Part shown: one piece after another, positions 16,568-25,046 of the stretch | Layout: every line of letters begins with the position of its first letter | How positions within the stretch are numbered: position 1 is the stretch's first letter | Made by a program: the position numbers and the translations under genes | Assembly (NCBI GenBank): GCA_026399575.1 | Contig: JAPLQS010000086.1 | Location: 1-37,836 of the forward strand | Direction of reading: 5' to 3' | DNA length: 37,836 bases | Source: Nitrosospira sp. | Lineage (GTDB): Bacteria; Pseudomonadota; Gammaproteobacteria; Burkholderiales; Nitrosomonadaceae | The notes under the pieces: generated by a model | Told to the model about the DNA's origin: nothing | What the model saw: only the letters and a program-made list of their open reading frames with translations | Databases searched by the model: none

Positions 16568-16586
16568 TAAGAATCGCCGAACAAGT
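16568..16586. repeat. solitary terminal repeat related to the 275-bp MITE
   Basis: TAAGAATCGCCGAACAAGT matches the left end of the element at 11316 at 17 of 19 bases, and similarity continues weakly through CCCTCGCGG. No opposite end was found nearby. It lies between the Fur-family gene (stop 16546) and the ribosome binding site of the gene at 16616. Confidence 0.5.
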
Positions 16587-16615
16587 CCCTCGCGGCTGCA
16601 AGGAAGCCCCCTTCA

Positions 16616-16945
16616 ATGATATTGCGTAAAGGTTTATTTCTGATTCTGGCTCTGGCGGTGCTGGCTGTGCCTGTTCTGCAGACAGCGCATGCGCTCACGC
16701 ATTTCGCACACGTTGACGCACTCGACACAACTGCGACTGACGGCACTCAAGACGAGAGCGATGCTGACGCCGACCGGACCTGCCTTGACTGCCTGGCCTT
16801 GACGGCATTCGGCAGCGCCCTTCCGTTCCTGGTATTTTTCTTTGTTGCCAGGATGCTGCGGCAGCGGCTGCCACCTTTGCAACACCGCCCCATCCTGCGC
16901 AATTTTTCTTCCCCGTACCTCACGCGCGCTCCCCCGCTGACGTAA
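16616..16945 (+). CDS. small exported/membrane protein with His and Cys pairs, DUF2946-like
   Basis: The 109-residue protein begins with a hydrophobic signal or anchor (residues 5-24, LFLILALAVLAVPVLQTAHA). H25, H29 and H32 follow, then an acidic stretch, a CLDC pair (C56, C59) and a second hydrophobic segment (about 64-78). AAGGA sits eight to ten bases before the ATG. The His cluster and Cys pair, and its place between a Fur-family gene and a TonB receptor, suggest a role in periplasmic metal handling. The resemblance to DUF2946 proteins is by general layout, not by a firm motif. A clear terminator follows 25 bases after the stop. Confidence 0.65.
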   Translation: MILRKGLFLILALAVLAVPVLQTAHALTHFAHVDALDTTATDGTQDESDADADRTCLDCLALTAFGSALPFLVFFFVARMLRQRLPPLQHRPILRNFSSPYLTRAPPLT

Positions 16946-16970
16946 CTCCCTCGTAGCTGTCCCTTGTCGG

Positions 16971-16991
16971 TCAAACCCGTCATCGGGTTTT
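16971..16991 (+). terminator. intrinsic terminator after the small exported protein
   Basis: AAACCCG-TCAT-CGGGTTT forms a perfect 7-bp stem with a four-base loop, followed by further T residues. It separates the small-protein gene from the TonB receptor, which therefore needs its own promoter. Confidence 0.8.
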
Positions 16992-17058
16992 TTGTTGTTT
17001 GGTTTGGATCGATATCTATCCAACATAAACGACTGACTACCTGCGGTTGGCTCACAAA

Positions 17059-17075
17059 ATGCAACTGAATTGCAT
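17059..17075. promoter_or_regulatory. palindromic operator before the TonB receptor gene
   Basis: ATGCAA-CTGAA-TTGCAT is a perfect 6-5-6 palindrome 35 bases upstream of the start at 17111. Its right arm contains a possible -35 (TTGCAT, 17070-17075) with a poor -10 TTATTT 18 bases on. Its core matches the palindrome at 16098-16110 before the Fur-family gene, so both are candidate Zur-type boxes. Confidence 0.55.
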
Positions 17076-17110
17076 ATAACTCACTTGTTCCGGTTATTTA
17101 CAGGATCGAT

Positions 17111-19141
17111 ATGAAGCTTAAATTCACATCACAAATGCAACTCCACCAAGCTAACGGCTTGGGGAAAGTAATTGTCATTGCTTTGGTACTTGCCGTACCC
17201 GGCATGTCATCCGCTCAAATTAAAAACAGCGGCACGATAACCGAATTACCGTCGGTCGTCGTGACCGCCACCCCATTCAAGGATCGCAGCGAACTTGACA
17301 TGGCTCAGCCCGTCACGGTGTTGAAAGGTGAAGATCTGCGCCGCAAGCGCGAGGCAAGTATCGGTGACACGCTCGCGCGCGAACTCGGCGTGGCATCAAG
17401 TTCCTTCGGACCAGGTGCCGGCCGCCCGATTATCCGCGGCCTGGACGGACCGCGCATCCAGGTGCTGGAAAACGGTATTGGTACGCTCGATCTCTCGTCC
17501 ATCAGTCCGGATCATGCGGTAGCGGTTGAATCGTTCAATGCCTCGCAAATAGAGATCCTGCGCGGTCCGGCGACCCTGCTCTACGGCGGCGGTGCAACCG
17601 GCGGCGTGGTCAACGTGGTAACAGGCCGTATTCCGAACCGGCTAGCCAAGTCGCCGAGTGGCGATATCGAAATACGCGGCAATACGGCGACGGAGGAACG
17701 CAGCGGCGCTTTCAACGCAAAGGGTAATGCTGGCCGCCATGTGTCCTGGAGTGTCGGCGGCTTCAAGCGCAAAACGGGCGATTACGACACCCCGGTGGGC
17801 CGCGTCAGAAACAGCGCGATCGACGCGGAAGGCGTATCCGTGGGTGGATCTTTTATCGGCGAAAGAGGTTTTTTAGGTGGCTCGGTCTCGCGCCTGGAAA
17901 ACGAATATGGCGTACCCAGCCCCGAAGGCTCGAAAATTGATCTCAAGCAAACCCGTTACGATCTGTCAGGTGAACTAAATAAACCCCTCATTGGTTTCGA
18001 GAGGCTCAAGGTGCGCATGGGCTATAATGACTATAAACACAATGAAATCGAGGGCAGCGGCGCGATTGCGACGCGCTTCAAGAATCAGGCGCTTGAAAGC
18101 CGCGCCGAACTTCTGCATGCACCAATAGCAGACTGGAAAGGAGTGCTCGGGGTACAGTTCCAGGATCGTAATTTTTCCGCGCTTGGCGAAGAAGCTGTGA
18201 TCCCACTCACAAAATCGCGTTCCACCGGTGTGTTCCTGGTCGAGGAACGCAACTGGGATCGCTGGCGACTGGAATTTGGCGGACGGATTGAGCGTGCCAC
18301 GCAAGCCCCGCAGAACAACATCGATCCGTCGCGCGCATTCAATCTCTTCAGCGGCTCCGTCGGCACTCTGTGGAAGTTCATCGACGGCTACGGGCTGGGT
18401 CTGACGGGCACGCGCGGGCAACGCGCGCCGACGACGGAAGAACTGTATATAAACGGTGCACACCGTGGCACAGCCTCGTTCCAGACCGGCAACAATGATT
18501 TGAGCAAAGAGACCTCCAGCAACGTCGATCTCGCCCTGCGCAAGACTGCTGGTGCGGTGAAATGGAAAGTCAATGTATTCCACAACCAGTTCGACAATTA
18601 CATTTTCGTGCGCAGCGCCGATACCAATGCTGATGCTGTGGCGGATCGCGTCGATGCTGATGGAACGCTTGATCCAAACGGGGATTTTCTGGTGCAGAAT
18701 TTCGCCCAGACTGGCGCGCGATTTTATGGTGCGGAAGCGGAGACGGTCTTCACGCTAAAGCCTGACGCGCTCGATCTGCGTCTGTTTGCCGACTACGTGC
18801 GCGGCAAACTGGATGGCGGCGGCAATGTGCCCCGCACTACGCCACCACGCTTCGGGCTGGAACTGAATCACCGCATGGGTCCCTGGACGGCCAACCTGAG
18901 TGCGACCCGCGTGATGCAGCAAAACCGCGTGGCAGAGCTCGAAACAACCACTCCCGGTTACACGCTGCTGAACGTCGATATGAGTTACCGCATCACCAAG
19001 ACCAAAGCGAACGGCATCAGAATCTTTCTGCAAGGCAAGAATCTGCTGAACGAGGAAATGCGCCTGCATAACTCTTTCTTGAAGGATTTCGCGCCATTGC
19101 CAGGACGCGCGCTGGTGGCAGGGTTCAGAGGAGAATTTTAG
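17111..19141 (+). CDS. TonB-dependent outer-membrane receptor, ZnuD-like
   Basis: The 676-residue protein has a signal peptide (VIVIALVLAVPGMSSAQ), a plug domain (about residues 45-160) with RPIIRGLDGPRIQVLENG and the PDHAVAVES and ILRGPATLLYGGGATGGVVNV signatures, and a C-terminal barrel ending in FRGEF with a terminal phenylalanine. The plug wording and the tail (MRLHNSFLKDFAPLPGR) resemble ZnuD zinc receptors. The histidine-rich external loop seen in meningococcal ZnuD is not visible, so another zinc complex or metal is possible. AGGA lies before the ATG. A palindrome shared with the Fur-family gene precedes it, suggesting repression when metal is plentiful. Confidence 0.85.
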   Translation: MKLKFTSQMQLHQANGLGKVIVIALVLAVPGMSSAQIKNSGTITELPSVVVTATPFKDRSELDMAQPVTVLKGEDLRRKREASIGDTLARELGVASSSFGPGAGRPIIRGLDGPRIQVLENGIGTLDLSSISPDHAVAVESFNASQIEILRGPATLLYGGGATGGVVNVVTGRIPNRLAKSPSGDIEIRGNTATEERSGAFNAKGNAGRHVSWSVGGFKRKTGDYDTPVGRVRNSAIDAEGVSVGGSFIGERGFLGGSVSRLENEYGVPSPEGSKIDLKQTRYDLSGELNKPLIGFERLKVRMGYNDYKHNEIEGSGAIATRFKNQALESRAELLHAPIADWKGVLGVQFQDRNFSALGEEAVIPLTKSRSTGVFLVEERNWDRWRLEFGGRIERATQAPQNNIDPSRAFNLFSGSVGTLWKFIDGYGLGLTGTRGQRAPTTEELYINGAHRGTASFQTGNNDLSKETSSNVDLALRKTAGAVKWKVNVFHNQFDNYIFVRSADTNADAVADRVDADGTLDPNGDFLVQNFAQTGARFYGAEAETVFTLKPDALDLRLFADYVRGKLDGGGNVPRTTPPRFGLELNHRMGPWTANLSATRVMQQNRVAELETTTPGYTLLNVDMSYRITKTKANGIRIFLQGKNLLNEEMRLHNSFLKDFAPLPGRALVAGFRGEF

Positions 19142-19265
19142 GAACCTTCTAAAATTGCTTCAAATAAATCCCCTGTGGGGCACATGGTATCAGCTCAGAG
19201 ATTCCCAAGCCTTGGCTGAATGTGGCAAACTTCGGCATTCCCTTTATATCCGGGTATCTTAATCC

Positions 19266-20513
19266 GTGTCTGCCTACGAACTCTTCATCGGTCTGCGCTA
19301 CACCCGTGCCAAGCGCCGCAATCATTTCATCTCGTTCATCTCGCTGATTTCCCTGCTGGGCATCACGCTCGGCATGACCGCCCTGATCACCGTGATGTCG
19401 GTGATGAATGGTTTCCAGAAAGAGGTGCGCACCCGCATCCTCGGTGTGGCGTCGCATGTCCAGGTAAGCGGCGTGGAGGGCACGTTGACCAACTGGCCCC
19501 AGGTCGCGCATGAGGCAACCAAACATCCGCAAGTGGAGGCTGCCGCGCCTTATGTCGGCGCTCAGGGCATGGTGTCGGTTGGCCAGGTTGTGCGTGGCGT
19601 GATGGTACGCGGCATCCTGCCGGCCCTGGAAGACAAGGTGGCCGATCTCGACCGAATGATGGTAAACGGCAAGCTTGATGAGTTGGTGCCGGGAGAATTT
19701 GGCATCGTGGTGGGCACGGAACTGGCGCGGGCTTTAGGCGTATCCAGGGGCGACAAAATCGTGCTGATCTCGCCGCAAGGGCAAGTGACGCCCGCAGGGA
19801 TACTGCCGCGTCTCAAGCAATTCACTGTCACCGGCATTTTCGAAGCCGGGCACTTTGAATATGACTCGGCGCTGGTGCTGATTCATATCGCAGATGCACA
19901 GAAACTCTATCGCATGGAAGATGACCAGGTCTCCGGTGTGCGGCTGAAGCTGCACGACTTGTTTCAGGCGCCGCAAGTAGTGCCGGAACTGGTGCCGCTG
20001 ATTTCGCAGGACATTCACATCAGTGACTGGACCCGCCAGCATGCCAATTATTTCCGTGCAATCCAGATTGAAAAACGCATGCTGTCGCTGATTCTCGCGC
20101 TGATCATTGCGGTTGCGGCATTCAACATCGTCTCCACGCTGGTGATGGCGGTCACCGACAAGCAGCCCGACATTGCCATTCTGCGAACGCTGGGAGCAAG
20201 CCCACGCAGCATCATGAAAATCTTCATTGTGCAGGGCACACTGATCGGTGTCATCGGTACGGCGCTGGGGGTAATCGGCGGCGTGCTGCTGGCATACAAC
20301 GTAAGCGATGTGATCGCGCTGGTCGAGCGCGCGTTCAGCGTGCAATTCCTGTCGCGCGAGGTCTATTACATCAGCGAAATTCCGTCTGACCCGCAGATGG
20401 CCGACATCGTGACCGTGGCGCTGGTATCGTTTGCATTGACCCTGCTGGCAACGATTTATCCCAGCTACCGGGCATCCAAGGTCAATCCGGCGGAGGCGCT
20501 GCGCTATGAGTAA
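19266..20513 (+). CDS. lolC: lipoprotein-releasing ABC transporter permease LolC/LolE
   Basis: The GTG at 19266 gives 415 residues starting with the family's [20 protein letters not shown]. There is one N-terminal transmembrane helix (about 20-50), a large periplasmic MacB-like domain, and three C-terminal helices (about 270-400, [14 protein letters not shown] ... AILRTLGAS). With LolD it extracts mature lipoproteins from the inner membrane and passes them to LolA. Only one permease is present, so it may act as a homodimer or pair with a LolE elsewhere. It overlaps lolD by eight bases. Confidence 0.92.
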   Translation: MSAYELFIGLRYTRAKRRNHFISFISLISLLGITLGMTALITVMSVMNGFQKEVRTRILGVASHVQVSGVEGTLTNWPQVAHEATKHPQVEAAAPYVGAQGMVSVGQVVRGVMVRGILPALEDKVADLDRMMVNGKLDELVPGEFGIVVGTELARALGVSRGDKIVLISPQGQVTPAGILPRLKQFTVTGIFEAGHFEYDSALVLIHIADAQKLYRMEDDQVSGVRLKLHDLFQAPQVVPELVPLISQDIHISDWTRQHANYFRAIQIEKRMLSLILALIIAVAAFNIVSTLVMAVTDKQPDIAILRTLGASPRSIMKIFIVQGTLIGVIGTALGVIGGVLLAYNVSDVIALVERAFSVQFLSREVYYISEIPSDPQMADIVTVALVSFALTLLATIYPSYRASKVNPAEALRYE

Positions 20514-21183
20514 GCCGATCATTGCCTGCCGCAACCTGCGCAAGAGTTACTATCAGGGCGAGCTCGAGGTGCCGGTGCTGCTGGGCATCGACCTGGAAGT
20601 GACAGCAGGCGAAACGCTCGCCATTGTCGGTGCGTCAGGCTCGGGCAAAAGTACATTGCTGCACCTGCTGGGCGGACTGGACGCACCCACTGCCGGCGAC
20701 ATCCGCATCATGGGGCAGAATATCGCCACCATCAGCGAAGAAGAAAGATGCCGGCTGCGTAACCGTTCACTGGGTTTTATTTATCAGTTTCACCATCTGT
20801 TGCCGGAATTCAGCGCGCTGGAGAATGTCGCCATGCCGCTGCTGATCCGGCGCATGGACAGCAGCGAAGCCTATGAGCGGGCGGCAACTGTGTTGCAACA
20901 GGTCGGCCTGGGGCATCGCCTCACCCACACCCCGGGGGAACTCTCCGGCGGTGAGCGTCAGCGTGCAGCAGTGGCGCGCGCGCTGGTCACCCAGCCTGCC
21001 TGTGTTCTTGCCGATGAACCTACAGGCAATCTCGACCGGCACACCGCCGGCGGGGTATTCGAATTGATGCTGGAACTTAACCGTAACGTGGGCGCCAGTT
21101 TCATCATCGTCACCCATGACGTGCAACTGGCTGCCCGCGCCGGGCGGATTTTGCAGCTGGTGGATGGGGTGTTGACCAAGTAA
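20506..21183 (+). CDS. lolD: lipoprotein-releasing ABC transporter ATP-binding protein LolD
   Basis: The 225-residue ATPase has Walker [10 protein letters not shown] (about residues 42-50), the Q-loop [18 protein letters not shown] typical of LolD, signature [15 protein letters not shown], Walker [12 protein letters not shown] and H-loop THD. The start codon overlaps the end of lolC, so the two are translationally coupled and form one machine. Confidence 0.95.
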   Translation: MSKPIIACRNLRKSYYQGELEVPVLLGIDLEVTAGETLAIVGASGSGKSTLLHLLGGLDAPTAGDIRIMGQNIATISEEERCRLRNRSLGFIYQFHHLLPEFSALENVAMPLLIRRMDSSEAYERAATVLQQVGLGHRLTHTPGELSGGERQRAAVARALVTQPACVLADEPTGNLDRHTAGGVFELMLELNRNVGASFIIVTHDVQLAARAGRILQLVDGVLTK

Positions 21184-21222
21184 GCGTACTGGTCGATTAC
21201 GCGCGGATCGGGAGTTGCAGTC

Positions 21223-21840
21223 TCAATACTCTACGGGTTGGGGATCGAGGCTGCGCCATAGATACCATGTCGCCACAGAACACCACGGTTGCCATGGTTT
21301 CGCGATGGCACGCATCTTGAGCCGACTCACCGGTTGACTGGCGTTGTAGTGCAGGCTGATCGCACGCTGCAGACCAAGATCGTCCAGCGGCAGCACGTTC
21401 GGGCGCAGCATGTGAAAAATCAGAAACATTTCCGCAGTCCAGCGCCCAATACCTTTTACCTGCATCAATTCGGCGATTAAAGCTTCGTCATCAGCTTCCT
21501 CCCATGCCGCTTCACTCAATATTCCGCTGATAAAGTGCCGTGACAAATCCTGCAGATAAGTCACTTTCCGCAAGGACAGACCGCAAGCCCGCAATGCGCT
21601 GTTGTCCGTACCCAGCACAGCATCGGGTGTGATTGCAGGTACCGCCGCAGCCAGCTTTTGCCAGACACTCTCGGCCGCCTTGATCGAAATCTGTTGACCG
21701 ACGATGGATCGCGCCAAGGTGGTAAAAGCGTCACCATGCGAGCGTAGCGCAGCCCCTGCAAAACGCTGAATGAGCTCATGCATCACTTCATCACACTCAG
21801 CCAGTTCCTGTGTCGCCTGCTTCCAGTATGTTGGGATCAT
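21223..21840 (-). CDS. DNA-3-methyladenine glycosylase II (HhH-GPD, AlkA-like)
   Basis: The ATG at 21840 gives 205 residues (MIPTYWKQATQEL); an in-frame TTG at 21852 is a less likely start. The fold is all helical, with IVGQQISIKAAESVW and the helix-hairpin-helix LMQVKGIGRWTAEMF (126-140), followed by the catalytic aspartate in LPLDDLG (D153/D154). It excises alkylated bases. The short size and lack of AlkA's N-terminal domain match the common short bacterial form. It follows the DUF2062 gene closely on the same strand. Confidence 0.88.
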   Translation of the reverse strand: MIPTYWKQATQELAECDEVMHELIQRFAGAALRSHGDAFTTLARSIVGQQISIKAAESVWQKLAAAVPAITPDAVLGTDNSALRACGLSLRKVTYLQDLSRHFISGILSEAAWEEADDEALIAELMQVKGIGRWTAEMFLIFHMLRPNVLPLDDLGLQRAISLHYNASQPVSRLKMRAIAKPWQPWCSVATWYLWRSLDPQPVEY

Positions 21841-21852
21841 AGATTCATCCAA

Positions 21853-22407
21853 TCAGCGCTGGCGGCATTTCGCCCGTTTGCGCCATGCATAAATAACGTA
21901 TAGCCGCCACGCGCCGCGCACGGCCAGATAGCTGGTTACTGCAAGCAGCAGCGCCAGCAGAAATATTCCCACCAGCAGCGGCTTGCCCAGAGAAATGGTC
22001 CAATCTACCAGCGCCGGGAACCACTCACTGATATCTTTATCCAGCAGCTGTAAATCGGTCATAGGCATGGCGCCGCTGCCGTTGCCTAAAACAAACTCAC
22101 CGATGGCGTAAGCAGCGATATAAAGCGGCACGATGGTAAAAGGATTGGAATAAAGCGTGGTGAAGGCCGCTACCGGCAGATTCACCTTGAAGATGACGGC
22201 AAACAGCGCGGCGAAAAAGAACTGTACCGGGTTGCTGCCAGGGATCAGGCCGGCGAAAAAACCAACCGCTATTCCGCCCGCCACCGAGCGGCGATGCAGA
22301 TGCCACAGATTATGGTGGTGCAGCAATCCGCCGAACAGCCCGACAAACCGGTTCTGCCGGATGCTCTCGTGGGAAGGCAGGTATTTCTTGAGATATTTTC
22401 GGAGCAC
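21853..22407 (-). CDS. DUF2062 membrane protein
   Basis: The 184-residue protein has a basic N-terminus, then RSVAGGIAVGFFAGLIPGSNPVQ, the family hallmark, and about four transmembrane segments (roughly residues 45-70, 75-100, 140-165). The C-terminus is strongly basic (YAWRKRAKCRQR). Function is unknown; in betaproteobacteria the gene is often found next to comEC, as here (divergent). Confidence 0.85.
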   Translation of the reverse strand: MLRKYLKKYLPSHESIRQNRFVGLFGGLLHHHNLWHLHRRSVAGGIAVGFFAGLIPGSNPVQFFFAALFAVIFKVNLPVAAFTTLYSNPFTIVPLYIAAYAIGEFVLGNGSGAMPMTDLQLLDKDISEWFPALVDWTISLGKPLLVGIFLLALLLAVTSYLAVRGAWRLYVIYAWRKRAKCRQR

Positions 22408-22459
22408 GAGCTACCAACGTGACAAATAACCCGGTCACTATACTACCCTAAGAATTTAT

Positions 22460-22489
22460 TTGACCTAGAATCAATTAGGAGCAGATAAC
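22460..22489 (+). promoter_or_regulatory. promoter candidate for comEC
   Basis: TTGACC (22460-22465) and GATAAC (22484-22489) are 18 bases apart, 40 bases upstream of the GTG start. The -35 is good, the -10 moderate. Confidence 0.4.
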
Positions 22490-22528
22490 ATTGAGCTGCT
22501 TCGGCGTATTCACCCACAGGATTCTCGG

Positions 22529-24973
22529 GTGAACCATTCAGACACAGAGTGGGAACTGCTGATGCAAGCAAATATTCTTGCGTTTGCTCTGGGAACGGCT
22601 CTGCTGCAGCAGCAGGCCGTATTGCCCGAAATCTCGTGGGCATGGCTGTTGCTGCCTGGTGCAGTATCCGTATTCCTGCTCTGGCGCTGCCAGATCTCCA
22701 TTTTGATCGCCGCGGGAAAAATTCTGCTGGTCATGGTTTTTCTCGCTGCAGGATTTTTCTGGGCAGCCGCTTTTGCTCAATGGCGGCTGGCTGATGCATT
22801 GCCACATGAATGGGAAAGACGCGATATTCAGCTCGTCGGGGTAGTGGCGGAATTGCCGCAAACCAACGAACTCTTTACCCGCTTTACGTTCGACGTGGAA
22901 CGGGTATTAACTGAAGCTGCCATCGTGCCTGCGCGTATTTCACTGGCCTGGTACAAGGAGCGCGGCAAGCATGCCAGTAACGCCGAGGCCCTGCTACCCC
23001 AGATCAATGCAGGTGAACGCTGGCAACTCACAGCGCGGCTCAAGCGCCCACATGGCAGCAGCAACCCTCACGGTTTCGATTTCGAGGAATCGATGCTGGA
23101 GCGTAACATCCGCGCTAGCGGCTATGTACGCAAAGCCAGTGATAATCTGCGCCTGGACGAAATGGTCGATCGGCCTGCTTACCGGATTGAACGCCTGCGG
23201 CAGAAGATTCGGGAACGATTCATTCAGGCGCTGCCCGATCATGCCTATGTCGGCGTGCTGGTGGCGCTGGCAGTAGGCGAACAACGCGCCATTCCGCGTG
23301 AGCAGTGGCAGATATTCACGCGCACCGGCGTCAACCATCTCATGAGCATCTCCGGGTTGCATGTGACCATGGTATCGAGCCTGGTATTCGCGCTGGTGTA
23401 TTGGCTATGGCGCTGCAGCCATCACCTGACATTGTGGCTGCCGGCACGCAAAGCTGCGGCCGTTGCCGGACTGGCAGCGGCACTGGGCTACGCATTGCTT
23501 GCCGGTTTCGCGGTACCGGCGCAGCGCACCGTTTATATGCTCGCAGTAGTATCCATTGCCCTATGGTCGGGGCGCTTCACTTCCGCGACCGCAGTGCTGA
23601 CCTGGGCGCTGCTGACGGTGGTGGTACTCGATCCCTGGGCAGTGCTCTCGCCCGGCTTCTGGCTGTCTTTCGGCGCGATTGCGATCATCATGCTGGTGAC
23701 TATCGGGCGCATCGGCAGAATGCACTGGTTGACCGGTTGGGCGCGGGTGCAGTGGGCGATCACTCTTGGCCTGATCCCGCCGTTACTAGCAATGTTTCAG
23801 CAGGTGTCACTGGTCTCGCCGCTTGCCAATGCCATCGCCATCCCGCTGGTGAGCCTGGTGGTGGTTCCGCTTACGCTGCTGGCGGCACTGCCGCTGCTCG
23901 ATTTCATGTTGCTGCCTGCACACATGGTGTTGAGTGGCTGCATGGAGCTGTTGCGCTGGTTGAGCGAAGTAGCGCAGGCAGTCTGGAGTCAGCATGCGCC
24001 GCCACCCTGGACCATCGCGGCAGGCATGGCTGGCATCGTCTGGATGCTGCTGCCGGGTGGAGGGGGATTGGGATTTGCCGCAGGCTTTCCTGCCCGCTGG
24101 TTGGGAGCGATAGCGCTGTTGCCGATGTTCCTGCTGTTGCCACCCAGACCGGCTGCCGGGGAATTGTGGCTCACAGTGCTGGATGTAGGTCAGGGGTTGG
24201 CAGTCGTGGCGCGTACCGAAAATAATACGCTGCTCTACGATACCGGGCCTGGTTTCAATTCCGATGCCGATAGCGGCAACCGCATCATCATCCCTTTTCT
24301 GCGCGGCGAGGGTATCAGGCAACTGGATACCATGGTCGTATCCCATGCCGACACGGATCACAGCGGCGGCGCGCTGTCCGTGCTGGATGCGGTACCGGTG
24401 CAATGGCTGGTGTCATCCCTGAAAGCTGACCATCCAGTTCAGCAAACCACTGGCAATAAACGTAGTTGCCGTGCAGGTGAATCGTGGGACTGGGACGGGG
24501 TGCGCTTTGACATGCTGCATCCGCTGGAACAAGACTACGCTAGCCCCAAGCTCAAGACCAACGCTTTAGGCTGCGTATTGAAAATCACCACAGCCCACGG
24601 CAGCGTGCTGCTGCCCGCCGATATTGAAAAGAAATCCGAACGTGAACTGCTTGCCCGGGCCGGCGATGCGCTCCCTGCAACCGTGCTGGTAGCGCCGCAT
24701 CATGGCAGCAAAACTTCGTCCACCAAGGAGTTCGTGCAGCAGGTGAAACCCGCGCTGACAATATTCACCGTCGGCTATCGCAATCGCTTTGGCCACCCGC
24801 GAGAAGAAGTAATGCAACGCTATCGCACCCAGGGCAGCAGACTGCTGCGCAGCGATACTGATGGCGCGGTGTTACTGCGTTTTGCCGACAACAATGTCAC
24901 CGTCGAAACCTGGCGCGCGCGACACCGTCGCTACTGGCAGGATACTCCGGCCAGTGTTTCAACCCTTGATTGA
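22529..24973 (+). CDS. comEC: DNA uptake channel ComEC/Rec2
   Basis: The GTG at 22529 with AGGA seven bases upstream gives 814 residues; an ATG at 22562 is the alternative. The order of domains is two N-terminal helices, a DUF4131 periplasmic domain (about 75-215), the Competence membrane domain (about 245-510: HLMSISGLHVTMVSSLVF ... multiple helices), and a C-terminal metallo-beta-lactamase domain (from about 545: LTVLDVGQGLAVV, SHADTDHSGGALSVL, VLVAPHHGSKTSS). The protein carries single-stranded DNA across the inner membrane in natural transformation. All parts are present, so the gene looks functional. Confidence 0.94.
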   Translation: MNHSDTEWELLMQANILAFALGTALLQQQAVLPEISWAWLLLPGAVSVFLLWRCQISILIAAGKILLVMVFLAAGFFWAAAFAQWRLADALPHEWERRDIQLVGVVAELPQTNELFTRFTFDVERVLTEAAIVPARISLAWYKERGKHASNAEALLPQINAGERWQLTARLKRPHGSSNPHGFDFEESMLERNIRASGYVRKASDNLRLDEMVDRPAYRIERLRQKIRERFIQALPDHAYVGVLVALAVGEQRAIPREQWQIFTRTGVNHLMSISGLHVTMVSSLVFALVYWLWRCSHHLTLWLPARKAAAVAGLAAALGYALLAGFAVPAQRTVYMLAVVSIALWSGRFTSATAVLTWALLTVVVLDPWAVLSPGFWLSFGAIAIIMLVTIGRIGRMHWLTGWARVQWAITLGLIPPLLAMFQQVSLVSPLANAIAIPLVSLVVVPLTLLAALPLLDFMLLPAHMVLSGCMELLRWLSEVAQAVWSQHAPPPWTIAAGMAGIVWMLLPGGGGLGFAAGFPARWLGAIALLPMFLLLPPRPAAGELWLTVLDVGQGLAVVARTENNTLLYDTGPGFNSDADSGNRIIIPFLRGEGIRQLDTMVVSHADTDHSGGALSVLDAVPVQWLVSSLKADHPVQQTTGNKRSCRAGESWDWDGVRFDMLHPLEQDYASPKLKTNALGCVLKITTAHGSVLLPADIEKKSERELLARAGDALPATVLVAPHHGSKTSSTKEFVQQVKPALTIFTVGYRNRFGHPREEVMQRYRTQGSRLLRSDTDGAVLLRFADNNVTVETWRARHRRYWQDTPASVSTLD

Positions 24974-25046
24974 GTATTGAGTAATGCGTTTCTGCCTGCC
25001 AGTGGTCCGCGTACGGATAAACACGGCGTCACAGTTCTGCGCTGCC

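Noticed and set aside
17083-17094. ACTTGTTCCGG near the TonB receptor as a partner end for the MITE remnant at 16568
   Set aside because: Similarity stops after eight to ten bases and does not continue into the rest of the terminal repeat.
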